A stretch of DNA of 64,000 bases from Tetrahymena elliotti 4EA (taxonomy: Eukaryota > Ciliophora > Oligohymenophorea > Hymenostomatida > Tetrahymenidae). Below are positions 25,115 to 42,095 of the stretch, one piece after another. A model generated the notes under the pieces. That model searched no databases. It was given only the letters and a program-made list of their open reading frames with translations, and had not been told where the DNA came from. The position numbers and the translations under genes were made by a program. The number at the start of each line of letters is the position of its first letter. Within the stretch, counting starts at the first letter, position 1. The stretch is taken from NCBI GenBank assembly GCA_000231825.2, contig JH720305.1:1067557-1131556 (forward strand), written 5' to 3'.

Positions 25115-25906
25115 ATGGATTTGGTTCAAAAGAAAATTAAAATCTATCAATCACTCTCTTGTCCTTTCTGTCAAAAGGTTAAGTTAGCTATGGAATTATT
25201 AAACATTCCTTACTTCTAATATGAAATTGATATTGCCAACTAAGAGCATCTTGAAGAATGGTTCAAGCACATTAACCCTGAATAAACTGTTCCTGTATTG
25301 ATCCTTACAGACAATACTCCTGCCACTGAATCCTTCCCCTTCATCAAGAAGTTAGATAGTGAAAATGGCAATGTTTTCTCTAAGCATAATGGTGAAAATT
25401 ATGAGACTGCCTTAAAGATTGTCTCAACCTAATTAGGAAAGGCTTTCTGGACCTACCTCACTGCTTGGGGCAAAGTTGAAGATAAGAACGATGCCAGTTT
25501 GAGTGATTTATACAAAAATTTAGTCGAAGTTGTTGTTTCTTTGGCAAAGGAATACAAGTTCGAAGATTCCTTCTTCTTTGGAAGCAAAGAACATCCTTCC
25601 TTGTTTGATGTTGCTTTCTTCTCTAATATTTATTAAGTTTATTTACTCAGCAAATTAATTGTCAAGAAAGATATTTTTAGCTCTACTAATGCTGAAGAAG
25701 ATGCTGCTTTGAAGAAATTCCTCACTTATATTAACTTCACTTCTAAGCTTGAAGAATTCTAAAGAGTCACTTACAAACCTGCTCATATCCCTGAAGAAGG
25801 TTCAAATTTCTACTTGAAAGAAAAAGAGATCACTATTCCCTCTTAATTTGATTATGAAGATTTTTTGGTTGCAACTGTTTGCAAAAAATATAATTTAAAA
25901 ATCTGA
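25115..25906 (+). CDS. Glutathione S-transferase-like protein with CPFC motif
   Basis: Single exon, 263 aa, TGA stop. The N-terminal thioredoxin-fold domain begins KIKIYQSLSCPFCQKVKLAM with CPFC at residues 16-19 (a glutaredoxin-like or omega-class active-site position), followed by the conserved cis-proline segment TVPVLILTD and the glutathione gamma-glutamyl contact region ATESFPF. A helical C-terminal domain follows (LGKAFWTYL, SLFDVAFFSN). Length is a little above the usual 220-240 aa. Codon use is richer in C and TAA/TAG is rare, typical of a well-expressed gene. Likely cytosolic detoxification or redox enzyme; substrate unknown. Not closely similar to the GST at the right end of the window. 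Confidence 0.85.
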
Positions 25907-27458
25907 TAAAATAAATATCATCATCGAATACAATCAGATCTATAAATAAATTATTAATTATCTGTTCTAAAAATATTTGCTAGTTATTTTATCTTGTATT
26001 TAGTATGATAAAGAATTAAAAAATTTAACAATAGTAATGATAAATTTAAATTTATTTTAATCTATTAAAACTCTTGAGTATTTTTAAACATGTTATCAAA
26101 GAAATTGTTTTAGTTATTTTTTATATTTTACATCATTTTAGAAAATAGTTAATTTCTGATAAAATTAGATTTTGTAAAATAAAACACTAACAATCAAAGT
26201 GATTACTTAAAAACTATTACTATTTTATCTTTTAATATAAATAAAATTTTTAAAAATAAGCTTTTCACTTGTCAACATACATATTTTAATGGATTTTTAT
26301 TACTCATTTAATACCACTTTAAGCTTGCTTACAAATTTATTATTCTTAAATAAAGTTAACTAACTAATTCAGAAAAGTAGAGTATTTTAAAGTCTTTAGA
26401 AATTAAAAGTCATTCAATGATATAAATTTAACTAAATATTATCAAATTTTAAAAAGTAGATCCTTTATGTATTTTTTATTTTTTATGAATTATTATCAAT
26501 TTTTTTCAATTTTAAAATAAATAATTTAGATAAATTCGTTGTTGAGAAAAGGAAAGGAAATTTAATTAATAAGTGTAAAAAAAAAAATTCATATTAAATA
26601 AATCATTAAAAATAATTAAAAGAATAGTATTACTTATTTGAGAAGTATAAACTCGAATGTTAAATAGACTTTTAAAAAATAAAATTTTTCATAAAACATT
26701 TGTAAATTTTAGTTGCTAGAAAGAAATATTTTAAAAGAAGTTCAAACATTTTTAAAAAAATATTTTAAAAAGTAGTCAGTTCAAACAAAAACAAGAAAAA
26801 ACTTTTCATTAACTTAAAATAAACTTTTTTAATTTAATTAAATCAATATTTTCTAATTTAATAGATTTTTTTTTAAATTTTTAATATTAAAATAATAATT
26901 AAAAAATATTAATTGTTTCCAACATATTTTATTTGAAGAAATCAAAATAAATTGAGGAGGATTAAAATAGATAACTATGATTTAAAATATAAATGGCTAA
27001 ACTATTTTAAAAATATATTTTTTAATTGCTTAATAACCATTTGTTGAGATAAATTCGTATAATTAATTTATAATAATTAATTAGTTGTTTAAAATTGATT
27101 GATCCATAGATAGCTTTTTAAATATCGATTTGAAAATAAGTGTAGAAGAATTTTGAATTTTAGGTTTAAGTTGGCCTTTTAATTTTTTGAATTGGATATT
27201 AGCTTCATTTGGCTTTTCTTATTTATCTTTGATTTTTGCTTGGTTTGCAGAATATAATTTAATTTTGAGTGTTATCTTTTGGTTAATTAATAATCAAATT
27301 TTTACTTTTAAAATATATCAATATTGTAGTTAAACGGTGCATTGAAGTAACAATCAAATTCAAAGCAAAAAAGCTAATAATAAAAAATACGATTAGGATT
27401 TAACACAAATTAGGTTTGAATTTTTAATTGATAGGCTATTCCAGATCATTTACATCAA
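25907..27458. other. Intergenic, no confident gene
   Basis: AT-rich DNA. A patch near 27100-27340 is open on both strands (hydrophobic on plus, K/Q-rich on minus) but has no start, stop or motif that would make it a gene. Confidence 0.4.
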
Positions 27459-30400
27459 ATGTTTCAAGAAACTTAGAATCCTTAACAGTTGAGTGATGAT
27501 AAATAAATGCTCATTCATTCCATGGCTAAATTATTGGAGTATGCATCTCATTCATTATTATCATTTTTAAATTCAATCATTTTTATGAAGCAAAAAAAGC
27601 AATAAAAAACCAAATAAATTATTTTATTGATAGCGATATTTCTTGCTAGTTTCATCAATAGACATATTTTTTTTAATAAAGGCATATTTATAAAAACAAA
27701 GAGCATTAGGAAGAAATATTTTATAGTTTTCTTGTAGATGACCTTTAAAAATTGCTTTAAAATATGGAAGATTCAAATATATGTAATTCTTTTTAAAAAA
27801 TAAATGAAATTATTTTTATGTTTAAACTTGATATCAATAATAGTGTTAAGAAAAGTATCTGCTAGATTCTTATGCGAACTACTGCACAACAGTGTAGAAA
27901 ATCAGAATCGTTTTTGCAATTTGCTTGAAATAACCACAGTTAGTGGAGGAGTAAGTTTTATAGATATATAACATATAAATGAATGAAAATTATGTATAAC
28001 ACAATAGATTTGCATCAATTAAATTCCATCTGCTTTTGTTGATATTCTCAGATAGGATCCTACCATATTTGACCAGATTTAGCACAAATAAAATTATATT
28101 TAAGAAAATATGAAAGAATAACCTAATAGTGAACGTCCTCTTTGCTGGTATATAACTCTTCAGCAGCTCTATACACAAGATGTTGAACCTTAATTTTTCT
28201 ACAAAAAGAATAATTAGTAGATAGATGATATAATTAATGATTTTTTGGATCCTGAAACTACTATTTTTGGAATTTCAATATTTAATGATAAATGTCCACC
28301 ATCAATCAGGTAAATTATAATTTTTTTAAAACTCAAAATTTTTTGTTAATAAATTAAACAAAATATTTTTAAATTAGTTCTAGAACCAGTTTTTGTGCTA
28401 ATAATTTGATAGATGACAACTCAGTTAACTAAATCGCTCCTCTCCCTCACTCTAACTCCACAAAGAATATGTCAAATCTCAATAAATCCATTGAAGTTAA
28501 CACTTTTAAAAAAACTGAAACTCATGAAAAAAGCCCTATTAAATGTAAATAGTTTTTTTAAATGAAGTTTTCATGATATTCATTCAAAAATTAAGACTTT
28601 CCTCTTCCATTTTTAAAAAATCAAATAATTTCATTCAACAAAACACTTATTCAAATCGAAATGAAATGGATTTTAGGATTTATTTGAATCTATTTTTAAA
28701 ATGAACCTAGTCAAATTGTAAAAGATAAAGAGATGTTATAGAAACAAATTCATTCAAGATTAATTAATTTATTTATTGATGTTATTTTTTAAAATAAAGA
28801 TGCTTCTCCTCACAATTTTAAGAAATACTAAGAAGGCAATTTTATGAATTAAGTGAGAAACTCATTGTAGGTGCAAAATTTATAGAGTACATCAATTTAT
28901 GACTAAAAGAGATGCTCAATGGATCAATTTGGGCTGTAAAATGAATCATAGTTAGTTTCATAGAGTTTAAATTTTAAAATAGAAAATAATTTTCACTCAA
29001 TTAATAAATTCCGCTCTAGCTTATCCCCAAAAAACAATAATATAAGTGCAAATAATTCAATGCTAAGTTAATTGAATAATTAAAGCTTACTTGCAAATAA
29101 ATACTCTAAATTAGGATAATAAAATGGTGATAAATAAGCTCCTTTTTATGATTACAATTTCATACCTCATTAACAAATAAATCTTCTAGAAGGTATTGAG
29201 AATATAAATTCAAACAGAAATAAATAGTAATAAGAATTATCTGCCTCTGTATTAAGCAACAAGTAATATGTTTATACGTAGTCAAAGCAAGTCAGACACT
29301 GTAATTCCCAAAACGAATACTAATAATAAAATGGCTTAGATATGGTGAATAGCCAGAGGGATTCTTAATTTTAATCTCTTTTAGAATCAAATTAATACTA
29401 ATAATCAACAAATCATAGAAGCTCTCAAATGAATATGGAATCCCAATATTAATAGCCAGAAAGCTTGTTTTAAAGTATCTTAACTTAGAAAGAATGCATT
29501 TCTCATCAAACTAGTGTGAATAGTATCTAAAAAGCAAACGAATTTTTCAGTCAAACAAATAATTCCTTATTAAATTTAAAATAAAATCAACAATCATATC
29601 TAAATAAAGAATAGAATGAAAATGCATAAAGAGGAAGTAGTCCCTAGATAAAAAATTCTACAAATAAAATCAATAAATATTTCATTTCCCCAGATCCAAA
29701 AAATAGCATCACTAAAAAAGCAAACTGCAGCATCAGCAAGGAACATTGTGAATAAAAATCTCATAACAATAGTGTTTCTAACCCACCAACAACTTAAAAT
29801 ACAATTAACTATAATCAACCTTCTTCAGTTTATACACAGAATTTCTATTCAATAACTTCATAACATCACCACCATCATTTGAGTAGTCATCAATATACAA
29901 ATAAATCAGCTGCTAGTAAATCATAAAGCAACTATGGTAGTACCAATTTTAATAATTAAAATTCTGCTAAGCAACAGTAGTAGTAAAGTTTGACTCAAGG
30001 AAATTAACAAACTAAAATTGTTAACTCATATAAATACCCTGAAGACCCATCTAGTTTTTTAGTTAACTCTAAGAATGGAAATAATTACAATTTAAATGAC
30101 TAAGGTTAAAATAACTTAGCAAGTAGTCATTCTTAACATGTAAATACAAAATCTAATAAGATAAATGAGTAATAAAGCAGAGTATCGACTTCAAAGTAGG
30201 CTAGTCTTGTTTCTTATAAGCATTTAAGTAATAATGCTAGCAATAATGATAGTACTTATCTAAAAAGTGTTACTGGTTATAACAACTCCGTCTAAGGTAG
30301 CTTTGTCAAGGATTTATATTCATTGAATGATGCTTATCAAAAAACAGAAGCTGATAGAAACGAATACTAAATCTAGGATAAAGAATCTTCTTAATAGTTA

Positions 30401-31733
30401 ATACCGAACTTAAGTTAATTTAGATCATCTTTAGATTCTCAAATAAATATTTACTCTTCCATAGCTTCCAACTAAAATACCAATGAAATAAGGTAATAAA
30501 TACTTTACACTTTTATTGAAATTTGTTTTACATTATTTAATTTTATTTAAAAATAGATTGTCCCTTTAAAAATCACCAATTCAATCCAAGTAAAGAAGGA
30601 CTTCTAATGGACAAGTATCAGTCTAATTAGAGTTAGCAGACTTAGAATCAAATTAAGCTAAAAAGACAGGTAAATTATATGACAATAGAATATTACAATA
30701 AAAGAATGAAATTCAATCATTCAACGATATCTCCTAATCTTAAATTAAGAATAATTTGTAAATATCACAATCTAATAGAGAGGCAACTAATCATTCTACA
30801 AACTTTTAACTAAATCTCCACAGAGGTACAACAAATAATAATGTTGATTTAAATAGTAAGCAATAATCATCTCACTTTAAAAACTTGATATTAAATTAAA
30901 ATTCTAATAATGATCAAAAAGAATAACAAAGCATAAATCAAAAACAAAACACTTAAGGTAATTAAAAAAGTACTTCTACTAATATTACTACTTAAGATAA
31001 AAAGAAGTCATCCTTAAATAGTGGAATTACCACAAGCTAAGACCATTTCTCTCTAAAGAAAATAACACAAAGTATTACAAGTGCTTCTCCAAAGTTAAAT
31101 TTAGTGATTAGTCCTAGACATATTGCATCTTAGTCTGTAAAAGAAAACCAGGTTTAAAATGAAGCAAAACCTACTCAATAAAGTGCATCAATAACTACAT
31201 CAACTAATTCAACTTCTTCTAATATATAAACTTAAAACTTAAAACAAATAACTGTAAATACTAATAATTAAAACAATCTTGAAATACTTTAATCAAGGAA
31301 ATCACATGATATCTGGATGATGAATTATATTATTTAAAGCTCTAAAAGAAAAAATTCTTATGACATCACCAAGACAGGTGGATAAACAATAAATACTTTA
31401 GCCAGCTAAAGTAAAAGTATTTAAAACCAAAACAACGGTAATGGAATAAATGATAAATAGCAGAATAAAGCATTGACAAGTAATAAAGTGGAATACAATA
31501 ACAATAAAAATACTGAAACCAATTAAAACTTAAAAACTGATTACTTAAAAAAGAATTCTTATCTTAATACTAAAACAAATGATAAGGGTCTTCAAATAAA
31601 TACCTAGTTAAGAGCTGTTTCACCTTCTGCAAATCTAGTGACATCATAAACTTCTAAGTTTCAAAAAAGCACCACATTAAAAGATGATTTCAAGTCACCA
31701 TAACAATCAATCAGAAAAAAAATGATTATGTGA
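27459..31733 (+). CDS. Large Q/N/S-rich low-complexity protein
   Basis: Predicted exons 27459-27538, 27634-27893, 27940-27950, 28008-28309, 28378-28566, 28711-30492 and 30557-31733; 1266 aa, TGA stop, every phase agrees. The first 220 residues are helical and ordered-looking (EEIFYSFLVDDLQKLLQNME, IPSAFVDILRQDPTIFDQIQ); from about 260 on the chain is dominated by Asn, Gln and Ser with little predicted structure, ending in a basic segment. The third exon is only 11 bp, needed to carry the frame from MRTTAQQ to ICINQIPSAF. I recognise no domain. Such prion-like composition is common in ciliate proteins and fits a regulatory or granule-forming role, but this is not shown. Confidence 0.75.
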
Positions 31734-31808
31734 AAGTAAATAAATATAAAATAGTTTGATATATTATAAATAAATTAAAAAAAATAATTAAACTAATAAT
31801 TAAAATTA

Positions 31809-32000
31809 TTTTCATTTCATTTATGCTTCCTTTTTACTTAATTTTAATGTCAAAAAACAGTATATTGATTATGGAAATCTTTTTAAATTATTTTACTGCA
31901 ATTTTTCATTTCTATGTCAATTTGTATGATCACATTCCTAAATGTTGCAAATACTTTTATCATATTTTTATTTAAAATAAATAATTATTATAATAAGTTT
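31809..32000 (+). repeat. Diverged direct repeat, copy 1
   Basis: Begins ttttcatttcatttatg and includes ttttaatgtcaaaaaacag; the same order of blocks recurs 264 bases downstream. Looks like an old local duplication, not a mobile element. Confidence 0.55.
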
Positions 32001-32072
32001 TAATTTCTCTCTAAATTTTTAATTGTTTAGCATTTGAGATGAAAAAAGGAATTATAAAAGGTATTTAACTTA

Positions 32073-32281
32073 TTTTCCTTTCATTTATGTTTTCTTTAGC
32101 TAAATTTTAATGTGAAAAAACAGTTTTTCATAATATTTTTCTTATTACTTAATAAACATTAATTCAGGAAATCTTTTTATATATTTTTTATTATTTTGAA
32201 ATTTGTATTATCTCATTCTTAAGCTTTTCATTCACTTTTATCATAATAAAATTAATAAATAATTCTAATATTTTTTATCAG
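32073..32281 (+). repeat. Diverged direct repeat, copy 2
   Basis: Begins ttttcctttcatttatg and includes ttttaatgtgaaaaaacag, then the shared gaaatctttttatat and cttttatcat blocks in the same order as copy 1. Confidence 0.55.
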
Positions 32282-32580
32282 TTTTCAATATTTTTCTCAA
32301 AAATATAAAATTTGTAAATTAAAAATTGAAAATTGAATTATGAAACTTAATTATTTTGTAAATTTATTTGATGTTTAAATTATGAGGATGAAAGATGAAA
32401 TGAAAATGAAGTACAAAAGAATGGATGAATTATAAAAGGTATTAGATAAGAATTGCAATTTTATGAAAAATTAATTTGAAAATAAATTGAATATTAATTT
32501 CTAAAGATTATTTAAATCTAAACAATGCTGCTGATATAAATTAGAGATGATGTATTCATAATAAATTATATTTTGGGTTT

Positions 32581-36241
<3,661 letters not shown>

Positions 36242-37749
36242 TTTATTTTTTGATAGAGTATTATCTTCCTTTATTGAATTGAATGTTTTTTTGATAAATT
36301 ATTAATTATTTCTATTAATATTCTTTTTAGATTATTACAAATTATTAAATTCGGATCTATTCCTTTCTTATTTTTAAGCTCTTGATCTTTCTCGTTTTTA
36401 GTTAATAAGACACTATTAATTCAACCATATCTCCCTCTTTTTGGTATATATTTTTAATTAACTATATATTTTACTCAAAATTAGTGTTTTTTTTTGGTTA
36501 ATCATTTAATTCTCCCTATATAATTGAATAATTAATGAGATACCCTTCAAAAGTATACAAAATTATAAAAATATTGAACTAATTTATAACTCTCTTAGCA
36601 TGTCTCTAAAATTTTATTCATAATTCCTACTTTCTGTGCTTTCCACATATATATTTTGCTTGTCTATTTGCCTTCTATTTCTGAATTTAAAAAAATTTGA
36701 ACTGAGAGTTACTCTAATTATTTCTAATTAATTAAATTGACTATTAATAAACCTTATTAAAGAAATTACAATTAAACTTCATTCAAAATTATTCAAAAAA
36801 TATATTTTTTGATTTTTTTTATTTACTTAAATCACATCACTTTTTAAAAAAATCTTTTCTTTAAAATAAATTCAATTTCTTAAACTCATATCCTAACTAA
36901 ATGCAAAAGTTTTGAAATTGAAATAATAACTAAATCATACAAAAATATAAAAATAAATTGAATTTGTTAGCAAGCACCCAAATTATTTACAAAAATCTTT
37001 GAAATTTATATTAGTAAATAATGTAGATAGATTGTAAATTTAAAATATTTTAGATTAAAATATTATTTATTAATTAGTCTATCTTAATTTCAACTATATA
37101 TTTAATAAATGTGAATTATTTGAGGCTACCCTAATTTATTTTTTCTATTTGACATTTAAATTGAACTAAAAATAAGTGATTAATATTTTGATTCGTTCTT
37201 ATTTTTAAGAAAATATTTATTGTATCAATAGGTTTCATAAATCAATCTTTAAGAAGCCTTAATTAATAAGGAATTCTTTGGAAAAACAAATTATTATTTT
37301 AAAATAAATTGGAGATTTATTAAAAATTATCATTTTTATAATTTACTCTTTTCAATTAAGCACTTATTAAGTGATTTTGATAATTTCTAACTAAAAAATT
37401 ATTTTGAAAATGGTTTATATTTAATTACTATTATTACAAAACAAAATTTACTCCATTTTGAGCTAATAAATAATAAGATTTAAATCAATTAAATACCACT
37501 TTAATTATGAAAAGTATTTTAATTAAAATTAACTCAAATAAACAAAGGAATTGATAATTATTTAAAAATTGTAACTAACTAAACACTAATTTATTTTGTG
37601 AGCTTTTAAATTTTATAAATTTTAATAAAAATTGTACTTTTTTCTTTGATAAATGTTATTTATTTGAAAATAGTTGATTGAAAAAATGTTAATTTATTTA
37701 TAAAAAAAAACAAAAAGTAATTTATAGAATTCACAAAATCATTAATAAA
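36242..37749. other. Intergenic, no gene seen
   Basis: AT-rich spacer between the helicase start and the end of the next minus-strand gene. Nothing recognised beyond probable promoter and 3' UTR. Confidence 0.5.
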
Positions 37750-39935
37750 TCAGATATCTGGTACTATATCTAATTTTTATAGAGCATTTTTTGCTCCTAA
37801 AGCTCCTCCACAATTTTTATAAAATTTTAATATTTTTTAAACTTATTATTTATTCATTTTTTCAGCTGTCATTTAATTATCTATTGCTTGCTGCTTTTCT
37901 TACTATTCTTTAGTAGTTCTTATTTAAATTAATTTTAACACTTAACTTGAAAATTCAGAATAAACATCGTAGGGGTACTAAATATCTTCTTACTTGTATA
38001 ATGAAAGACAAGCAATTAAATCATAAAAAAAGAAAGGTTTTTCTCTAATAAAGATGCTTTTGAATTAATTAAAGTTAAGTTTGAACTTCTTATCACTTTT
38101 AAAGTACCTAATACACTCTCCCTTTCCAATAGACATGATCCCTTTTAATTTCTTTTTTTCATTTTCTTCTTAAGTTTCTTACATTTCAATTTCTTACTCT
38201 ATTTCTTTCTAATCTAAAAATCTGTCTTTATATTAATCCCAAATACTGAATAGAGTTAAATTAACACCTTTTTCTTTATGTTCCTTTATTTTTTTCAAGA
38301 ATTTCTCTTTTTCTCCAAAATCTTCGTTTTCTGCTATTTTTCTATATATCATATAAGTTAAGTTTTTTTATCTGTAAAGCTCTGGAAACAAAGGCTCCTC
38401 AATTAGATTTTCTAAGTTCTTTGTATATTTGATTTTAATAGCTAATTTTGTTAAACAAAAATTAAATTAATTTAAAATGATTTGTTTTTGTATTTTATCT
38501 CAATATTTTTTTAAAATAGAAGGGGATAGATAATACTTTAATTTGTAAGCAATTTAAGTATTTTAGCTTAGATCATTAATACCTAAAAATATTAAAAAAA
38601 GATAAAGAGATATTATTAAATTAGTCATAATTTGAGTCATCTTTTTCATAATTTTTAATTTCATTGTAAGTATTTAAAATTATATTGACATAATGATGCT
38701 AATTAAAGTGAATTAAATTTATTTTTTATACTCTTTATCTTCTTATTTTTAAGCTAAAAAAAATTAATAGAAGAAAATTTACCAACAAATCTGGATATTT
38801 GATTGAAATCCTATTCTAACATTTGAGTTTATTTATTTTTTAAAATGGTAAATACATCAGTTTAGCAAATAAGTCCATCTTAGTTAAAATCAAAGATATA
38901 AAAGCAGAAAAATAGAATATCGTTAACTGTCCACTAGTTAAATCTTTCTATCCATTTCCTGTATTATCTAAAGTTCATTTCTTAAGGACATTCCATAAAA
39001 TTCAAAATTCTTTGAGTTATTTATGAAGGGTATCTCAAATTTAGATATTCTTCTAACTAAATTCTTGTTAAGATTACAAGAAAGAAATATTGCTCATTGC
39101 ATTTATTTGAAATATCTTTAAAATGTTGGATAAGCTAAAGATTGTTTTTATCTAATTTAATTATCTTATTTTGGGATATTTTAAAAATGGATTTCTATCT
39201 TTCAAAGGAAGATTCTTTATTATTTTATTTAGATAATTTGTACAAAGAATTTTTTGAAGATGAAGCTACACTTATTACACTCCCTTGAGACAATCTCTTA
39301 CTTTGAGGTGAATTATCAATACTCTAAGAAAGTTTACTCTTTAAATCAAATGATTCCTCTTTAAAAACAGAATTTTTTTTATACTAAACTTATTAACTAT
39401 TTGGAGAATTATTATTATAAATTGAGAGTGACACACTTCTTCTTTCAATATCTGCTTTAGGAGAGCATCCCTAAGATTTTAAGCTCTTCTAAATAAGGAT
39501 GGAACCGTTTAATTCATTTTTTTTCATACTTGATACAGAATTTCTAGAATAATTGCTAGATTTGTTATTTTTTTCAGGTGATGAGTACGTTTATGATAAA
39601 GGAGCCTAGCTGTCATCTTTAAGAATCCTTATTTTAGTATTATCTAAAACTCTTTTATCTAATATTCTACCCCTTCTCTTTAAGTATTAATAAATAGCTT
39701 CTTCTTATTTATCTATATCTGCTTATTCAGTATATGTTAAATAAATGCTGCTTTAATTTACCATTTCTTTTGCATTTCTAATTATATCAACAATCTTATT
39801 TTCTTTTATTTTCTGCTTAATTCTATTCCATCTTTCTTCTTGACTATCTAACTCCTCTTTCTCCTAAAAATGTTTTCATTAGTTCCATATCAACTAGAAA
39901 AAAACAATATTTACCTATGTGTTAAAATTTATCAT
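37750..39935 (-). CDS. EF-hand calcium-binding protein
   Basis: Clear exons: 39935-39915 and 39863 down to at least 38783, then a last exon 38441-37750 ending in TGA. Two ways to join the middle keep the frame: one 248-bp intron (38689-38442, weak GTCAAT donor; about 628 aa) or a 29-bp intron plus a second one (about 654 aa). The first half is Ser/Asn/Lys-rich. At about 38890 the minus strand encodes FYIFDFNQDGLICQTD, an EF-hand loop D-F-N-Q-D-G-L-I-C-Q-T-D with Asp instead of Glu at position 12. The last exon is charged and coiled-coil-like (K/E/Q-rich) with no second clear loop. Role in calcium signalling is inferred from the single loop. The upstream open frame 40883-40234 may be the true 5' part. 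Confidence 0.65.
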
Positions 39936-40233
39936 ATCTTAGTTCTTCCTGTTTCTTCTCTTTATAAATTAAAAATAATACGTTGAATAATAGAATAATT
40001 AAAATGACTTGATTTAATAATATTTTTCTATCAACAGATAAAATAAATATGCTGAGAATTAAGATACTATGATTTATTTAACCAAATTATCTATTTGCAG
40101 ATTAAATAATTTTTTTTATTTTTGCACTCCAAACTGATTCAATGTTGATAGATAAATGAAAGTAAATTTTTCATTAAATAGAATTTTAAAATATTTATTG
40201 AAAATAAATTATTTGTTTACAAGAATAAATTAC

Positions 40234-40883
40234 TTCTAAAGCTAATATGATGGTCTTCTGTGGTGTTAAGATATATGATTAAGCTGAGTGAGAGCATCTT
40301 GCTCTAACAAATCACTAAACATTTTATCATCATGAGAGTTATTAATTAATTATTACTTATCTCCTCCTCTTAAATATTTAAAATCATATTTTTTTTAATC
40401 TTTAGATGCTTTTAAATTTAGCATACACCTTGCATATGGTTAGTAGTCTTCATTGAGAATAGTTTTAAAATACTCGACAGGCTCTTGCCCTGAATGAAAT
40501 TTATCTTTTTTTTCTTTATACAATTCTTCAGTGAACAAAAAATAAAAATCTTCATCTTTGAAATCAAAGACATTCAGCTTTTTATAAAATTCTTTTGCCT
40601 TTTTAAGGAGGTCTTAGTTAACTTGACACTTCTCAAAATTATTATTTCTCAAACTATGCAATATTGTTTGTAACATATTTTCTTCAACACCTCTTTTTAG
40701 CATCAATTTAAGATTACGATCTTCTAATGGTAGATCCTCTCTGGTTTTTGAAAAGGTATTTGTATACTTTGAATCTGTTTTTAGTGACTTATTTTCAGCT
40801 AAGGATAACTTTCTAATATTTTTAGCTAATTCTTAAGAATCGGTGCTATAGCTTTTCCTTTCTCTTTTAAATTTATTTTCCAT
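40234..40883 (-). CDS. Unrecognised coding segment, possibly the 5' part of the EF-hand gene
   Basis: Starts ATG at 40883 and stays open for 216 codons to a possible donor GTAATT at 40233. Composition is balanced and charged (for example LEDRNLKLMLKRG, FDFKDEDFYFLFTEELY, DDKMFSDLLEQDALTQL), so it is very likely coding. No TGA ends it: the same frame continues TGA-free to 39915 and into the EF-hand gene. A splice from 40233 to about 39969 would join the two in frame. Either one gene runs 37750-40883, or a short terminal exon was missed. I recognise no domain. Confidence 0.5.
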
Positions 40884-42095
40884 TTATATTTTGGTTTTGA
40901 TTATTAAAAAGTTTTAAGTAAGCTAAAAAATTTGCTTTAATTAAATGCAGTTTTAGGAGTTTGGCTTAATAAAATCTTAATTAAATAGTATTTTTGATTT
41001 AGATCCAAACGAAATCAATAATTAGCCAATCAATATTAACAATAAAATTTTCTGATTGTAAGCTAATAAATGAAAAGTATAATTGATCCAAATTGTTATT
41101 AAATTTTTAGATATTTATTCTAAAATGTAAATTTTATTTCTAAACTAATAAATGAGCACAAATACTTGAGTTTGAAATATTTGGATTTGTAATTGAATTG
41201 AGAAGGGGTTTATTCTAAATTATCTACTCTAAAAATATTACTGAATATCCAATTTAAGATATTTAATTAGGACTAACTAATTAAAAAAAGAGCTTTCGAA
41301 AATAAGAATCTAAAATGAAAAAAATAGAAAAATAATTTTCCTTAAATTTAGAAATCTCTAAATACTTAGATAAAATGAATTAAAATTATATTATAAATAT
41401 TTAGGGAAAATGTTAACCTAAATTAATTCAAAGATGATAATTTTTAGAGTTAATTTTTTTTATTTAAATTGGAGAAAATCATATTAAAAATTTTAATAAA
41501 ATATCTGAAATATTTTTGTATTTTCAATTTTAAAAAGTTAATTTCGATTTTTAATTATCTAAAAAATAAATATAAATAATTGATTGATTTATTAGAGCAT
41601 CATTTATTTAAAAATAAAAACTATTCATAATTAATTAAATTGGATATCTGATTTAAAAATATCAAATAAATATTCTTTAGCATCATTTTATATATGATAT
41701 TGAATATTAAAATAATTATATTATGAATACATAAAAGTTAAAAAAAAAATTTAAGCTTTTTCTTTTTTTAGTTTGAACATGAAACTTTTTTGTTAGCTTT
41801 TGAATATTTAAACTATTTTTTAATTTTAAGAAGAATGATTAAGATGTTGTGTTTCATTAAAATTTTTTGAAGAAATTAAACATGTAATTATTTTTTTTTA
41901 ATTATTGAAAGTTGAAATAGAAATTTGACTTTCTGATAAAATTGTGAATTTAAAAAATTAAATAATATATGCATGAACAATAAAAAATAAACTTTTTTGT
42001 TTAATAGTATCAACGTAATTTATCAATTAAATAATTAAGTAAGCATTTGAAAAGTGAGTTAGAAACTATAAAAGTAAAAGTATAAAGTTTTAGAA
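40884..42095. other. Divergent intergenic region, no gene seen
   Basis: AT-rich spacer between a minus-strand and a plus-strand gene; likely shared promoter region. No coding segment recognised. Confidence 0.5.

Larger units (their letters stand above)
31734..32580. other. Convergent intergenic spacer with a diverged duplication
   Basis: No gene seen. Contains the two related segments listed separately at 31809 and 32073. Confidence 0.5.

Noticed and set aside
29600..29818. Minus-strand hydrophobic frame
   Set aside because: Antisense of the Q/N/S-rich exon 28711-30492; hydrophobicity is what the reverse of AAT/CAA-rich codons gives.
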